Shown piece after piece: positions 42,535-51,953 of a stretch of 64,000 bases of DNA. The notes under the pieces are model-generated. The model saw only the letters and a list, made by a program, of their open reading frames with translations. It ran no database searches and was not told where the DNA came from. Source of the DNA: DATFJT01 sp965230755 (GTDB lineage Bacteria; Bacteroidota; Bacteroidia; Chitinophagales; Saprospiraceae); contig CBDDLT010000021.1 of assembly GCA_965230755.1 (NCBI GenBank), forward strand, positions 1 to 64,000, in the 5' to 3' direction. Position numbers and translations under genes: made by a program. Each line of letters begins with the position of its first letter. The stretch's first letter is position 1.

Positions 42535-44382
42535 TTAATCAAAGATGAATTCCATTTCTACTCTTCGATTTCTCTGCTTGCCCTCTTCGGTTTCATTGGT
42601 ATCAATAGGTCTGGTCTCCCCATAGTACTCAATGATGAACTGATGACTGGCCATTCCTCTTGAAAGAAGATAATTTCTCACAGAATAGGATCGATCACGA
42701 GACAAACGCATATTGTAATCATCTGGTCCTACATTATCCGTATGACCGGCGATTCTCAATTTCCAATCGTATTTTCTGACCATAAGTTCAGCAAGACGTT
42801 CCAAATACGGCAGAGAATTCTGTTTGATGATTGCCTTGTCAAATTCGAACTCCAAATTGACCAATGCCAAGTAAATGGTTTGCTTATCCTGATCTGAAAT
42901 CCTTGGACATCCACCATTATCAGGAGGACCTGCAGTTCCCGGACAATCATCTAAGCTATCCACTACCCCATCGCCGTCTGAATCAGGCATTGCTTGCAGA
43001 GGACAACCGCCATTGCTTTCAGGTCCAGGTATAGTCGGACACCGATCAACGTTGTCAAGAATTCCGTCACCATCACTGTCTAACCATGGACAACCTCCAT
43101 TCTCTTTCGGTCCGTATTGTAACGGACAACTGTCTACATTATCACTCAAGCCGTCACCATCACTATCCGGACAACCCCGATGCTCTTCAAGTCCAGCAAC
43201 ATCCGGACATTCATCCTTATTGTCGGGAATACCGTCGCCATCGCTGTCCGGACATCCGAAAAATTCAGGTTTACCCGGTTTTTTCGGGCACTGATCAATT
43301 TTATCGATCAAGCCATCTCCATCGGTATCTGGACAACCAAAATATTTTTCTAATCCCGGATCATCAGGACACTCATCCTCTTTGTCGGGAATGCCATCTC
43401 CATCTCTATCTTTCTCCGGACATCCATTATTCTCAGCTGGGCCAGGTTCATTCGGACATTCATCTTCTTTGTCGGGAATGCCATCTCCATCGCTATCCTT
43501 ATTCTTACCAATGTAAAGTGCTAGTCCAACTTCGTGGCTCCCGTTACTTACTTGGTTCAATTCAGAACTAGTTGCGTCGTAGGCATAATAAATACCTAAG
43601 GTATTTCCAAGATCAAAACCGATCTGACCTCCAATAGCATCTTCCAACCGGTACATACCCGCTAACCAAACGTTTTTGTAGCCTAATCGTAGGCCTGCAT
43701 CAAACTGAAACGGAGCAGTCTCAAATATTCTGGCATGAAAGTTAGGCACTAAGTATAAGGACTCATTCAATTGATATCGATAAGCTAAATTGGCCTTGAA
43801 ATGCCTCTTAATGTTGTTGATGATATCATTCCCCTCCGTTTGAAATACGGTCTCCGCTTCTAAGAGCTGAGGGGCTGAAACGCCAATACTAAGGCCTCCA
43901 ATTTGCAGATTCAGGCCAAGATTGACAAAGAATTCTGAATTGCCATTATCTCCAATCGAAGAATCATTAACGTCTTGGATTCGAACAGCAGACTGATCAA
44001 GTCTCCATCTCGAAATTCCACTTGCAAGGCCCGCACTTAAACTAACTGTCTCACTGAAGAATTTATGATAGGAAACCATCAAAGCTCCTCCTGTATTAAG
44101 TATTTGACCTGCTGCGTCATTGTAACCCATAAAACCCAGACCAATAGGTAGAGAGTCCAGCCCTTTCCGGAAACCGATAAACTGCGAAGTAGGAGCATCT
44201 TCTACTCCTTGCCACTTACTCCTATAGACCCCTCTGATTTCAGCATATTTATGTATTCCGGTCAATGCCGGATTGAAGAACATTTGATTGTCCAGATTGT
44301 TAGATAATAAAGGTATTTGCTGCCCTTGTGCGGATATTAATATGCCCAATAAAGCACCAATGATTATGTAAAATTTTCTCAT
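42535..44382 (-). CDS. PorP/SprF-like protein fused to TSP3 repeats and an OmpA domain
   Basis: This 615-residue outer-membrane protein combines three parts. After a signal peptide, residues about 20-300 match the PorP/SprF family (IPLLSNNLDNQMFFNPALTG near the start, then barrel strands). Residues about 305-500 hold some seven TSP3 units (DSDGDGIPDKEDECP and variants). The last 120 residues are an OmpA peptidoglycan-binding domain (LEFEFDKAIIKQNS, IAGHTDNVG, NMRLSRDRSYSVRNYL, NRRVEMEF). SprF is needed to display SprB-type T9SS cargo, and the gene directly upstream encodes such a cargo. The fusion could tether the export partner to the cell wall. Confidence 0.92.
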   Translation of the reverse strand: MRKFYIIIGALLGILISAQGQQIPLLSNNLDNQMFFNPALTGIHKYAEIRGVYRSKWQGVEDAPTSQFIGFRKGLDSLPIGLGFMGYNDAAGQILNTGGALMVSYHKFFSETVSLSAGLASGISRWRLDQSAVRIQDVNDSSIGDNGNSEFFVNLGLNLQIGGLSIGVSAPQLLEAETVFQTEGNDIINNIKRHFKANLAYRYQLNESLYLVPNFHARIFETAPFQFDAGLRLGYKNVWLAGMYRLEDAIGGQIGFDLGNTLGIYYAYDATSSELNQVSNGSHEVGLALYIGKNKDSDGDGIPDKEDECPNEPGPAENNGCPEKDRDGDGIPDKEDECPDDPGLEKYFGCPDTDGDGLIDKIDQCPKKPGKPEFFGCPDSDGDGIPDNKDECPDVAGLEEHRGCPDSDGDGLSDNVDSCPLQYGPKENGGCPWLDSDGDGILDNVDRCPTIPGPESNGGCPLQAMPDSDGDGVVDSLDDCPGTAGPPDNGGCPRISDQDKQTIYLALVNLEFEFDKAIIKQNSLPYLERLAELMVRKYDWKLRIAGHTDNVGPDDYNMRLSRDRSYSVRNYLLSRGMASHQFIIEYYGETRPIDTNETEEGKQRNRRVEMEFIFD

Positions 44383-44389
44383 AGCACAT

Positions 44390-45604
44390 CTATTTTACAA
44401 TGGTGATAGAACCTTGAAGAATTGTGTTATCCACATCGTTCAACTTCAAGACATAATAATAAGCCCCTAAAGGAAGAAATTCGTTATCATCATTTGTACC
44501 GCTCCAGTTGTTTCTGTAAGGACCGGCTGAGTATATCGAACTTCCCCAGCGGTTAAAAATCTCCAACTCGTTATTGGGATAATTATCCAGACCCGGAACT
44601 ACCCAAGTGTCATTTACATTATCACCGTTAGGACTGATGGTATTAGGAAGTATATCTTCCGTAATGCATTCTGCCATTACAGAGTATTCTTCCTGCTCCT
44701 CACATCCTCTGGAATCAGACACAGTTACTGAATAGATTCCTGGAATGAGATCAGTATTTGATGATTTCGTTGCACCATTGCTCCAGTCGAAATCAATTTG
44801 ACCGATGCCTCCTGTTATGATCAATTCAATAGAACCTAAAACTGTAGTATCACAATTGGCATTCATAACTTCTGCATCGATACTTATTTTAGGATTTTCG
44901 AAATCAATAGTTACAGAACCACTATGACTACAATTTCTATTGTCACTAACCGTATAAGCAAAGGTTCCAACTCCAAGATCAGTGCGAATCATATCCGCAT
45001 TTCCATCTTCCCATTCTACCGTGTAGGGTTCGACTCCATTGAGTACAGTAATCTCGACTTCAGATGTCTCATCTTCGCAAGTCAAACTTTTCTGTTCTGC
45101 AACACTTGTAAATCCTCCTGATGTGACCTTCAAATTCTTGGACGCACTTGTTTCACATCCATTTTCAGTTGTCACAACGAGCGTGATGATTTTCGAACCA
45201 TCTTCCTGATAACTAATCTCAAATACATTTTGATCGGAACTGGTTTGAGGAATGGCATTTTCTCCAAAGTCCCAATCGAAAGTCATATTATTAGAGGTGG
45301 TTCCCGTATATTCAACACTGTAATAAGTACCACACTCGGTAATGATTTCTTCGACAATGAAGTTATTCAGTATTCCACAGAGATTGAGGCCCTTGGGCTG
45401 TTCAAATCCTTGTCTGAGATATTCTCCATTGTTTTCCGTTCCTGACAAAGGCGGTTGTCCCAAAGTATGGCTTATATAAACATTGCTGTCTATAGTTTCT
45501 GAACCTCCAAAAGAGGACAAGACCTGCCTTTTAAGTATAATTTGTGCATCAAGCACTCCTGGGATTAATGATAAAAACAAAATCCACGTCAGCAGTTGTT
45601 TCAT
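44390..45604 (-). CDS. CHU_C (type B) T9SS cargo, gliding-motility-like adhesin
   Basis: This 404-residue secreted protein has a signal peptide (1-20) and PKD/Ig-like beta modules (FDWDFGENAIP, then YTVEWEDGN, FDWSNGATKSS with the SprB-like SVTVSDSRGCEE). It ends in the CHU_C/gliding-motility-associated domain: ISPNGDNVNDTWVVPGLDNYP, LEIFNRWGSSIYSA, LPLGAYYYVLKL. That domain sends proteins through T9SS to the cell surface with help from PorP/SprF proteins, and such a gene follows 7 bp downstream. Role: surface adhesion or gliding-like function, inferred. Confidence 0.9.
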   Translation of the reverse strand: MKQLLTWILFLSLIPGVLDAQIILKRQVLSSFGGSETIDSNVYISHTLGQPPLSGTENNGEYLRQGFEQPKGLNLCGILNNFIVEEIITECGTYYSVEYTGTTSNNMTFDWDFGENAIPQTSSDQNVFEISYQEDGSKIITLVVTTENGCETSASKNLKVTSGGFTSVAEQKSLTCEDETSEVEITVLNGVEPYTVEWEDGNADMIRTDLGVGTFAYTVSDNRNCSHSGSVTIDFENPKISIDAEVMNANCDTTVLGSIELIITGGIGQIDFDWSNGATKSSNTDLIPGIYSVTVSDSRGCEEQEEYSVMAECITEDILPNTISPNGDNVNDTWVVPGLDNYPNNELEIFNRWGSSIYSAGPYRNNWSGTNDDNEFLPLGAYYYVLKLNDVDNTILQGSITIVK

Positions 45605-45619
45605 ATTGACGAATTATGT

Positions 45620-46798
45620 TTAGTTATTGAGCAAATACCCAGTGTAAAGTCTCCCTCTATCGGGACTAAAGAGTTCTATTCTTGTTGTCTCTTCGAATAT
45701 CAAAGCCATCGTCGATTTAATCGCGTTAGGACTTTCATATCTTATCGATACATCATTGATTACCAATTCAAGGTTTTCAAGGCTATTGAACCCACTCTTT
45801 ATTACTAGTGTTTTTCCATTGGGAACTACATAAGTGCTGATCGAATTAAAATCTATTATGATTTCTTGTATTTTTGGTTCGTCATCAACCAAAAATCCGG
45901 AACATTGACAATCTCGTAATATGGTACCAGGAGCAAAAACTGGCATCGAAGGTGCAACAAAGAAAACATCTGAATATGCCGGAGCATCTATTGATCTCGT
46001 TGCTGCAGTCAAATATAGAACTTTGCCCATAGGCACCGTGTAGTTGGCATCGACAATGGTAACATACTGCCCAATCAATCCTTGTGGAAATGAAAAATCT
46101 GCACCCGGACTTGAGAAATATCCATCGTATAATCTAAAACCATTGCTGCTACCGTCCGGTGCCGTCAGTTTTAAGGAATCGCCATCAAAACTTAAGGTCT
46201 GAATCTCGTTACGTGGATCGGAATCAGCATCATCAACACTAAGAGCAAAAGAATTTCCCCCAGAAATACTAAGTACTCCATCTGTATAATCTAAGTTCTG
46301 AATCTCATTAACCGGATCTCGGTCAAAATCATTCAGTGTAGAGTCTGCAATTGCAGCTCGTAAACTAGAATCTGATGTTGCGGCATGATCAGAATAAAAG
46401 GCGTAAGGAACAGATAAGATTTGGCTGTTGGCTAAAGTCGAATAAGAACCATTTCCATCCACATCCAATTCTACCTTCAAAAAGAAAGTACCAGCACTCC
46501 AATCAATACTGGTAAAGTCACCAGTAGTACTCACACCTCCATCTCCAATATTGGCTACAAATAATCCGAATTCATCTGTAGTAATATCGTGCTCCTCCAG
46601 ATAAAGAGGACTACCGTTTGGAGCGTCTTTGATAATGGTAAATCTCACTCCAATACTTTGATCTGTTAACTCAGATCCATTTGCATCACATGCTACTGCT
46701 TGATAAGTTACTAGCTGCGGAGACTGCCCCCATGAAAGTCCCACAAAAATCAATGATAAGAGCAACGGCAAGCCCGCTCTCAAAGTCTTTTTAAACAT
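45620..46798 (-). CDS. Exported tail-fibre-like surface protein, unknown
   Basis: This 392-residue protein has a signal peptide (1-24). The N-terminal part (YQAVACDANGSELTDQSIGVRFTI, then LANSQILSVPYAFYSDHAATSD) is typical of Bacteroidota surface proteins that begin with this module. Two copies of a DxDPxNEIQxL motif (about 162-205) are like those in phage tail fibre and endosialidase-type proteins. The C-terminal 180 residues are beta-rich with no domain I can name, and there is no obvious sorting domain. It leads an operon with the CHU_C cargo (15 bp gap) and the PorP-OmpA fusion. Confidence 0.75.
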   Translation of the reverse strand: MFKKTLRAGLPLLLSLIFVGLSWGQSPQLVTYQAVACDANGSELTDQSIGVRFTIIKDAPNGSPLYLEEHDITTDEFGLFVANIGDGGVSTTGDFTSIDWSAGTFFLKVELDVDGNGSYSTLANSQILSVPYAFYSDHAATSDSSLRAAIADSTLNDFDRDPVNEIQNLDYTDGVLSISGGNSFALSVDDADSDPRNEIQTLSFDGDSLKLTAPDGSSNGFRLYDGYFSSPGADFSFPQGLIGQYVTIVDANYTVPMGKVLYLTAATRSIDAPAYSDVFFVAPSMPVFAPGTILRDCQCSGFLVDDEPKIQEIIIDFNSISTYVVPNGKTLVIKSGFNSLENLELVINDVSIRYESPNAIKSTMALIFEETTRIELFSPDRGRLYTGYLLNN

Positions 46799-46853
46799 CT
46801 CGAATAATTTAATTGTACGTTGATTAACCCTAACTATTTGATTTTAAGAGAAT

Positions 46854-46882
46854 CAAATATACCAAATAATACTAATACCAAA
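46854..46882 (-). promoter_or_regulatory. Candidate promoter for the surface-protein operon
   Basis: On the minus strand, TATATTTG (46861-46854) matches the Bacteroidota -7 box TAnnTTTG, and a TTTG (46882-46879) lies 17 bp upstream as a -33 element, slightly closer than the usual 19-21. The start codon of the first gene (46798) is 56 bp downstream of the -7 box. Confidence 0.55.
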
Positions 46883-46904
46883 AATTAATATTAGTAAAAA
46901 GGAT

Positions 46905-46926
46905 AATATGTAGTCAATATGTAGAC
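46905..46926. repeat. Tandem 11-bp direct repeat upstream of the surface operon promoter
   Basis: AATATGTAGTC and AATATGTAGAC follow each other directly (10 of 11 bases identical). They lie about 22-44 bp upstream of the candidate -33 element, a usual place for an activator, and downstream of the nuclease gene stop. The function is inference. Confidence 0.4.
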
Positions 46927-46950
46927 AATAAATTTCGAGATGTTATTGCT

Positions 46951-49131
46951 CTATTGCTTTACAAATTTTCTGTAAGTAGATCTTTTGCCGTCATTGATTA
47001 TCAAATAGTAAGTTCCGGCGCTCCATCCTTGTACAGGAATGGATTCCACAGCTTGATTTGTGTTGATGGAAGAATACATTTTTTTACCCATAGCATCGTA
47101 ACATTCTAAAGTCAAAGAGTATTCCATCTGTGCACTTATTTCAACGAGAAGTATATCAGATGTAGGAATCGGTCCTAAGTCTATTTTTATACCTTCAAAA
47201 TTTAGAGTATAAGGAAGTGATGTTACTATCTCTGCCCATCGCTTTTCAAATTCCTGTTGAAAAATATTGGCAATATCCGCATCGTGAATGATAACCACAT
47301 TTTCGTCATTTCTACTTTCTGCAGAATTGGTCCAGTTATGAGAACCAGTAATTACCTGCGGATCGGAAGAATTAGGATCAACAATTCCGTATTTATGGTG
47401 CAATTGCTTTCCTGAATCTTCAATAAAGATGTCAATACCTCGGCTTTGAATATAATCGTATTCAGAACCTTGATCCGTGCCATTCTCTAAAAGAACTCTG
47501 ACTTCTGTTCCCTCGAAATGCTCATCGACAACTGCCGTGCCCAAGGAATTATATGTAAACGTCAGCAAAGCCAACATCAATTGATTATCTGCAGTTCTGA
47601 CCGACTTTTCTATAGCAGTTGAGCTGTTATCCGAAGGAGAAAAGTATACTTCCATAATTTTTCCGTCTACAGAAAACTGGTGAGGAGTATTGTCTTCCTT
47701 CATCGTAGCAAATCTGGTTGCAAAGAATCCTGGCTGATCTCCATCAGATCCCCACATCTCTTCAAATTCTATGTGATAGGCCTTAGCAACTGCCTGATCT
47801 TGAATGGCCACAGCATTATTAAAGTCTCTGCCAATGTTTTCATCTGTAAAATTGGTACTACCTGTCCAAACCACACAGTTATCTGCATTGTCCACATCCA
47901 CTACCATAAATTTATGGTGCATCAGACCGTCATCCACTGAGGAATTATCATTGAGTGTGGCAAAATCAATTCCCGATTGTAACGCTGCGTTCAGTGTTTC
48001 ATTATCGTGAATATACCTAACTCTCACTCCCCTATTATGTGCATCATTTAATGCTCGAGTGATTTCTGTTCTGTTGTTGTTATAAGCTGCAATGTCTATA
48101 GTGGATTGTGCATTTTCTATTAATGCCATAAATGCCTCATTCAATTCTGATCCGCTTGTCCCGTCAGGGTTAGCTCCATTGCTAAAGCTCGGGTCCACTG
48201 AGTGATTAAAATATACTTTGATATCACCACTTGAAGTAGAGGCAGTTGAGTAGATTGCTATAGGAGCTTCACTGGTCTCACTACCATTCGAAGAAGAAAC
48301 CTTTACATAGTAGAAACTTGCAGGATCTAAATTGTCCAGAACCATTTCGTGGCTAGTTGTAGGTGAAGATGACTCCATCATCATACCCAAAGTTTCATCG
48401 GTACCGTATTCGATCACAGAATTACCCATTTGGTTGGTCGTCCAAGAAAGCTTAAAAGAGCTGGTAGTTATTTCAGTTTGAACAGGAAGTAGATCAATGA
48501 AAAAATTGCTTTCCGCAATGATGTCTTCCTCTCCTCGCAACAACAATTGATAAGAACCTTCGAATTCGGAAACAATACCAATTAAAGTAACATTAAATAT
48601 TGGCAGAACTGAACCTATCAATGGATGGTTTGATCGAACAAAGATTCTAAATTCTTGACCTGACGCTTGAAAACTATATACTGTTGAAGAAGAAATGGTC
48701 GTCCCACCATCGTCAAAAGATACTCCTTCTATTCTGACCAAACTACCTTCTAGTGCTTCATTGATATCATTGGGTTCAACCAATTGAGGATCGGGAAGAT
48801 CATTATCACTACTGATGATAGAATAATCTGTTACAGGATCCAACTCCAGTAATCCTCTAAAGTCTTTAAGTACACCTGTTACTACTACGCTGTCCCCTAC
48901 ATTGACGTCTTGAACAAAATTGAAAGTTCCATCATAAATACCTATACCAGCCGTAGGATCCTGAATATAACGAATTGCTCCTAATTCGTCGCCATTAGTA
49001 ATAATGCCGGAAATGGTTACCGATTCACCCAGATTCATGCTTCTGGCTTCTTCGATAGTAATAGTTTGTGCATTAAGATTTAAAGCACAAAGAAAGATGA
49101 TACTAAAAGATAAACTGTATAAAAGTTTCAT
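46951..49131 (-). CDS. Secreted OB-fold / fibronectin III / phospholipase D-like nuclease, T9SS cargo
   Basis: This 726-residue secreted enzyme has a signal peptide at 1-22. Residues about 25-205 look like two OB-fold nucleic-acid-binding domains (ESVTISGIITNGDEL, GDSVVVTGVLKDF, LVRIEGVSF). A fibronectin III module lies at about 210-300 (VQTEITTSSFKLSW). The PLD-type catalytic pair is MHHKFMVVD (about 405) with GSTNFTDEN, and LHHKYGIVD (about 580) with GSHNWTNS; both have the H-x-K-x4-D motif. The C-terminus is a T9SS type A sorting domain (YDAMGKKMYSS, then SAGTYYLII). It likely degrades extracellular DNA or RNA. It is last in an operon with the TonB-dependent receptor. Confidence 0.88.
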   Translation of the reverse strand: MKLLYSLSFSIIFLCALNLNAQTITIEEARSMNLGESVTISGIITNGDELGAIRYIQDPTAGIGIYDGTFNFVQDVNVGDSVVVTGVLKDFRGLLELDPVTDYSIISSDNDLPDPQLVEPNDINEALEGSLVRIEGVSFDDGGTTISSSTVYSFQASGQEFRIFVRSNHPLIGSVLPIFNVTLIGIVSEFEGSYQLLLRGEEDIIAESNFFIDLLPVQTEITTSSFKLSWTTNQMGNSVIEYGTDETLGMMMESSSPTTSHEMVLDNLDPASFYYVKVSSSNGSETSEAPIAIYSTASTSSGDIKVYFNHSVDPSFSNGANPDGTSGSELNEAFMALIENAQSTIDIAAYNNNRTEITRALNDAHNRGVRVRYIHDNETLNAALQSGIDFATLNDNSSVDDGLMHHKFMVVDVDNADNCVVWTGSTNFTDENIGRDFNNAVAIQDQAVAKAYHIEFEEMWGSDGDQPGFFATRFATMKEDNTPHQFSVDGKIMEVYFSPSDNSSTAIEKSVRTADNQLMLALLTFTYNSLGTAVVDEHFEGTEVRVLLENGTDQGSEYDYIQSRGIDIFIEDSGKQLHHKYGIVDPNSSDPQVITGSHNWTNSAESRNDENVVIIHDADIANIFQQEFEKRWAEIVTSLPYTLNFEGIKIDLGPIPTSDILLVEISAQMEYSLTLECYDAMGKKMYSSINTNQAVESIPVQGWSAGTYYLIINDGKRSTYRKFVKQ

Positions 49132-49141
49132 GATATTCTTT

Positions 49142-51943
49142 TTATAATGTTATTGTCAAAGATATATTCCACCGTCTACCCTGTCCGAAATGTACTGAGG
49201 TTGACTTGGCATCAAAGTCTTCTGTATTAATGCCCGGTGTAAAGGTGTTGTTCACGTTGGCATCGGAAATATAAAATTCATCCAATGCATTCAACACAGA
49301 TCCTCGTAACTGAAGTCCAATTTTGTTCAATTTAAAACTGAGTCCAGCGTGCAAATCCAATAATCCATATGAAGGTGTTTGATAAACATCTCTACCTCCA
49401 TTTTCTCCTTTGAGATCTTCCGGTTGGAAATTTGAGTAATGTCGGTCAAAGTAGGTATAACGCGCCTTGAGGTAAGTTCTTCTTACAGGTTCCCAACGGA
49501 CCATTAAACCATATTGGCTTTGAGCCGCATCGCCTACATGTACACCTCTTGCATCAAAAGTAAAGGTATCTAAAGTAGGTACTCCGGATGTGGTGATATA
49601 AAATTCTGCGGATTCCTCTGAATTCCATATCCAATCTCCATAAGACACCAAACCTTCAACGGTCAAATTTGATCTCACTTTATAGGCAAAGTCTACTTCA
49701 ACACCAATATGCTTGGCATCAACACCAGATATATTCAATGGAACTCTTCTGGACTCTGCATCCGTAGGATCTTCTAGTGTAGTAATGACATTTCTAAAAG
49801 GTCGATTCATCCATTCTGTCCTATAGGCATTGAGGTTCCAGGCCAACTTTCTGGAAGAGTACTTCATACCCAATTCAATAGCCCTAATTTCTTCATTGTC
49901 ATAAAATGCCCGTTCACCAAAAGCATTGGGATTTCGGGTTGTAGAATTATTGATAACATTCTGAAGCAAAGGAGGCTTGGAGAAATAACCCAAATTAGAG
50001 AAAACACTGTAATTCTTGTTAATCTTATAACTTGCTCCCAGTTTAACCGTATAGGTAGGAAGATGAATCCAATCTACCCTTTGATCTTTGGCCTCCGGAG
50101 AATTGAGATGATATTCTTCTTCTCCTACAACAACGGTATCTCCGTATGAAACGAGAAAACTTGTATCTGCAAGATTGACTTCCTTTGCTATAAAATAATC
50201 CTCAGCCGAATAGCTCAATCTGGCTGCACTCAAATTTAAGAATGCCGACCATCTATCATCGCTGTACTCCAACAGTGAAAACAATCCCCCCCAACCTACA
50301 AAGCCGGACCAATTCCTTTGAATAATATCTCCTTCAGTTGATCGAGTATTCCGGACATCAACTCTGGCATTGCCTTCATTGGCGTTGAATGTCACAAAGT
50401 CTCCACCCAGTAAGTCATAAACTTCGGTGAAGTGATCGCCTCGATAATATCTTAAGTCCAATCCACCACTTAAAGTAAAGTGTTCCGATAAGGTCCTCTC
50501 ATAGGTAGATAGTAAGCCATACCAGAAATGTTCATTTTTGGCAATGGACAAATACTCCTCTGAAAAAGGTTCTGGTCTAAATATATTGGTTGACTGATTA
50601 CTTCTATAAACAGAATCCAAATCGTAGATTCCATTTTCAGGTAATAAATATCTCGCCCAATTTTCACCTGCATCCCTAATTCCACCACCTCGTCCTATAG
50701 ATAAGTATAGTACATTGGACAAGAAACTCTTCTGATCAATATCGAAACTATGTCTCAGTGTAAACTGAGGTTTGTGATATTCATTGATTCTTGTATTCTG
50801 CAATTCTCCGGATCTAAAACCCGTATGTTGATTGTATTTTCTCCCTCTGTTTAATCCGTTTTGATTCCAAGCAAAAATATTCCCGGAAGGACCGTATATG
50901 AATTCATCGGGAACACCCTGTTCTTTGGCATAGGCTGTATCTATGGTGGCCATCGCCATTTGAAAACTTCGTTGCCCGTGTTCTTGAGGCGCACCAAACC
51001 CGCTTAGGCTGATCAAGTGTTTCCCGAACTGCTTTTCCAACTTCAGATAATAAAAAAAGCCTTCTGTAAAATTACCATTGACCCAGCCATCACCTTTTTT
51101 GTAGGAAAATGCACCACTCACTCCAAAGTCGTTTTTCAGTCGACCCGAAGTAAAACCCAGACTTGTTCTATAGAAGTTGTCATTGGCAATTTCTTGTTTT
51201 AGCCTAAGTTGTTTTTTAGCTCCAATACCTTTGGTTAGAATATTAATAGTTCCTCCAACAGCCGGTATGCTGAGCTTGGAAGCTCCTAATCCACGTTGGA
51301 CCTGCATGGTCTGTGTTATCATGTCCAGTCCGAACCAATTGGACCAAAATACTGCACCGTTTTCCATATCGTTAACAGGTACACCATCCAACATTACCGC
51401 TATGTTATTCTGACTAAAACCCCTAATAGAAACTCGAGCATCACCATCTCCTCCACCTTGTTGAGTAGCATATACTCCAGGTGTCGTGTTGAGCAAAAGT
51501 GGCAAATCCTGAGAGGAGAGCTCCTCATCTATTCTTTTAGTAGGAACATTAGAAAAAGCTACTGGAGTCTTTCTATCCATGGCAATATCGGCCGTGACCA
51601 AGACTTCCTGCATGACCGTATTGTTCATGCTCACATCCAAAAGCATGTTTTTTGTGATATTTACTTCTTCAGTAGTTTGCTGATATCCAACATAAGAAAA
51701 GACGACATTATAACTACCAGATTTTAGCTCTACGCTATAATTGCCATCAAAATCAGTAACAGTCCCAGATTCACCAATAACTATTGTTGCTCCGATAAGT
51801 GGCTCCTGATTTAGGCCATCATATACTTTTCCGGAAAGAGTAAATGTTTCCTGCCCATAGGCCACGAAAGACAAACACAATATCTGAACACTCACCAAGC
51901 ACAAGGTCAAGGCATGGCGATACAAACCCATAATTCTTGTCAT
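49142..51943 (-). CDS. TonB-dependent receptor with carboxypeptidase-like N-terminal domain
   Basis: This outer-membrane active-transport channel has about 933 residues. After the signal peptide comes a CarboxypepD_reg-like domain (LSGKVYDGLNQEPLIGATIVI), then the plug (LPLLLNTTPGVYATQQGGGDGD, VSIRGFSQNNIAVMLDGVPVND, VGGTINILTKG) and a 22-strand-type barrel ending in NISLTITL. The ATG at 51943 (MTRIMGLYRH) is preferred to the TTG at 51967, which would overlap the upstream stop. No SusD partner is present. The neighbours, a lamin-tail protein and a secreted nuclease, suggest import of nucleic acid fragments or phosphate, by inference. Confidence 0.93.
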   Translation of the reverse strand: MTRIMGLYRHALTLCLVSVQILCLSFVAYGQETFTLSGKVYDGLNQEPLIGATIVIGESGTVTDFDGNYSVELKSGSYNVVFSYVGYQQTTEEVNITKNMLLDVSMNNTVMQEVLVTADIAMDRKTPVAFSNVPTKRIDEELSSQDLPLLLNTTPGVYATQQGGGDGDARVSIRGFSQNNIAVMLDGVPVNDMENGAVFWSNWFGLDMITQTMQVQRGLGASKLSIPAVGGTINILTKGIGAKKQLRLKQEIANDNFYRTSLGFTSGRLKNDFGVSGAFSYKKGDGWVNGNFTEGFFYYLKLEKQFGKHLISLSGFGAPQEHGQRSFQMAMATIDTAYAKEQGVPDEFIYGPSGNIFAWNQNGLNRGRKYNQHTGFRSGELQNTRINEYHKPQFTLRHSFDIDQKSFLSNVLYLSIGRGGGIRDAGENWARYLLPENGIYDLDSVYRSNQSTNIFRPEPFSEEYLSIAKNEHFWYGLLSTYERTLSEHFTLSGGLDLRYYRGDHFTEVYDLLGGDFVTFNANEGNARVDVRNTRSTEGDIIQRNWSGFVGWGGLFSLLEYSDDRWSAFLNLSAARLSYSAEDYFIAKEVNLADTSFLVSYGDTVVVGEEEYHLNSPEAKDQRVDWIHLPTYTVKLGASYKINKNYSVFSNLGYFSKPPLLQNVINNSTTRNPNAFGERAFYDNEEIRAIELGMKYSSRKLAWNLNAYRTEWMNRPFRNVITTLEDPTDAESRRVPLNISGVDAKHIGVEVDFAYKVRSNLTVEGLVSYGDWIWNSEESAEFYITTSGVPTLDTFTFDARGVHVGDAAQSQYGLMVRWEPVRRTYLKARYTYFDRHYSNFQPEDLKGENGGRDVYQTPSYGLLDLHAGLSFKLNKIGLQLRGSVLNALDEFYISDANVNNTFTPGINTEDFDAKSTSVHFGQGRRWNISLTITL

Positions 51944-51953
51944 TAAACGATAT

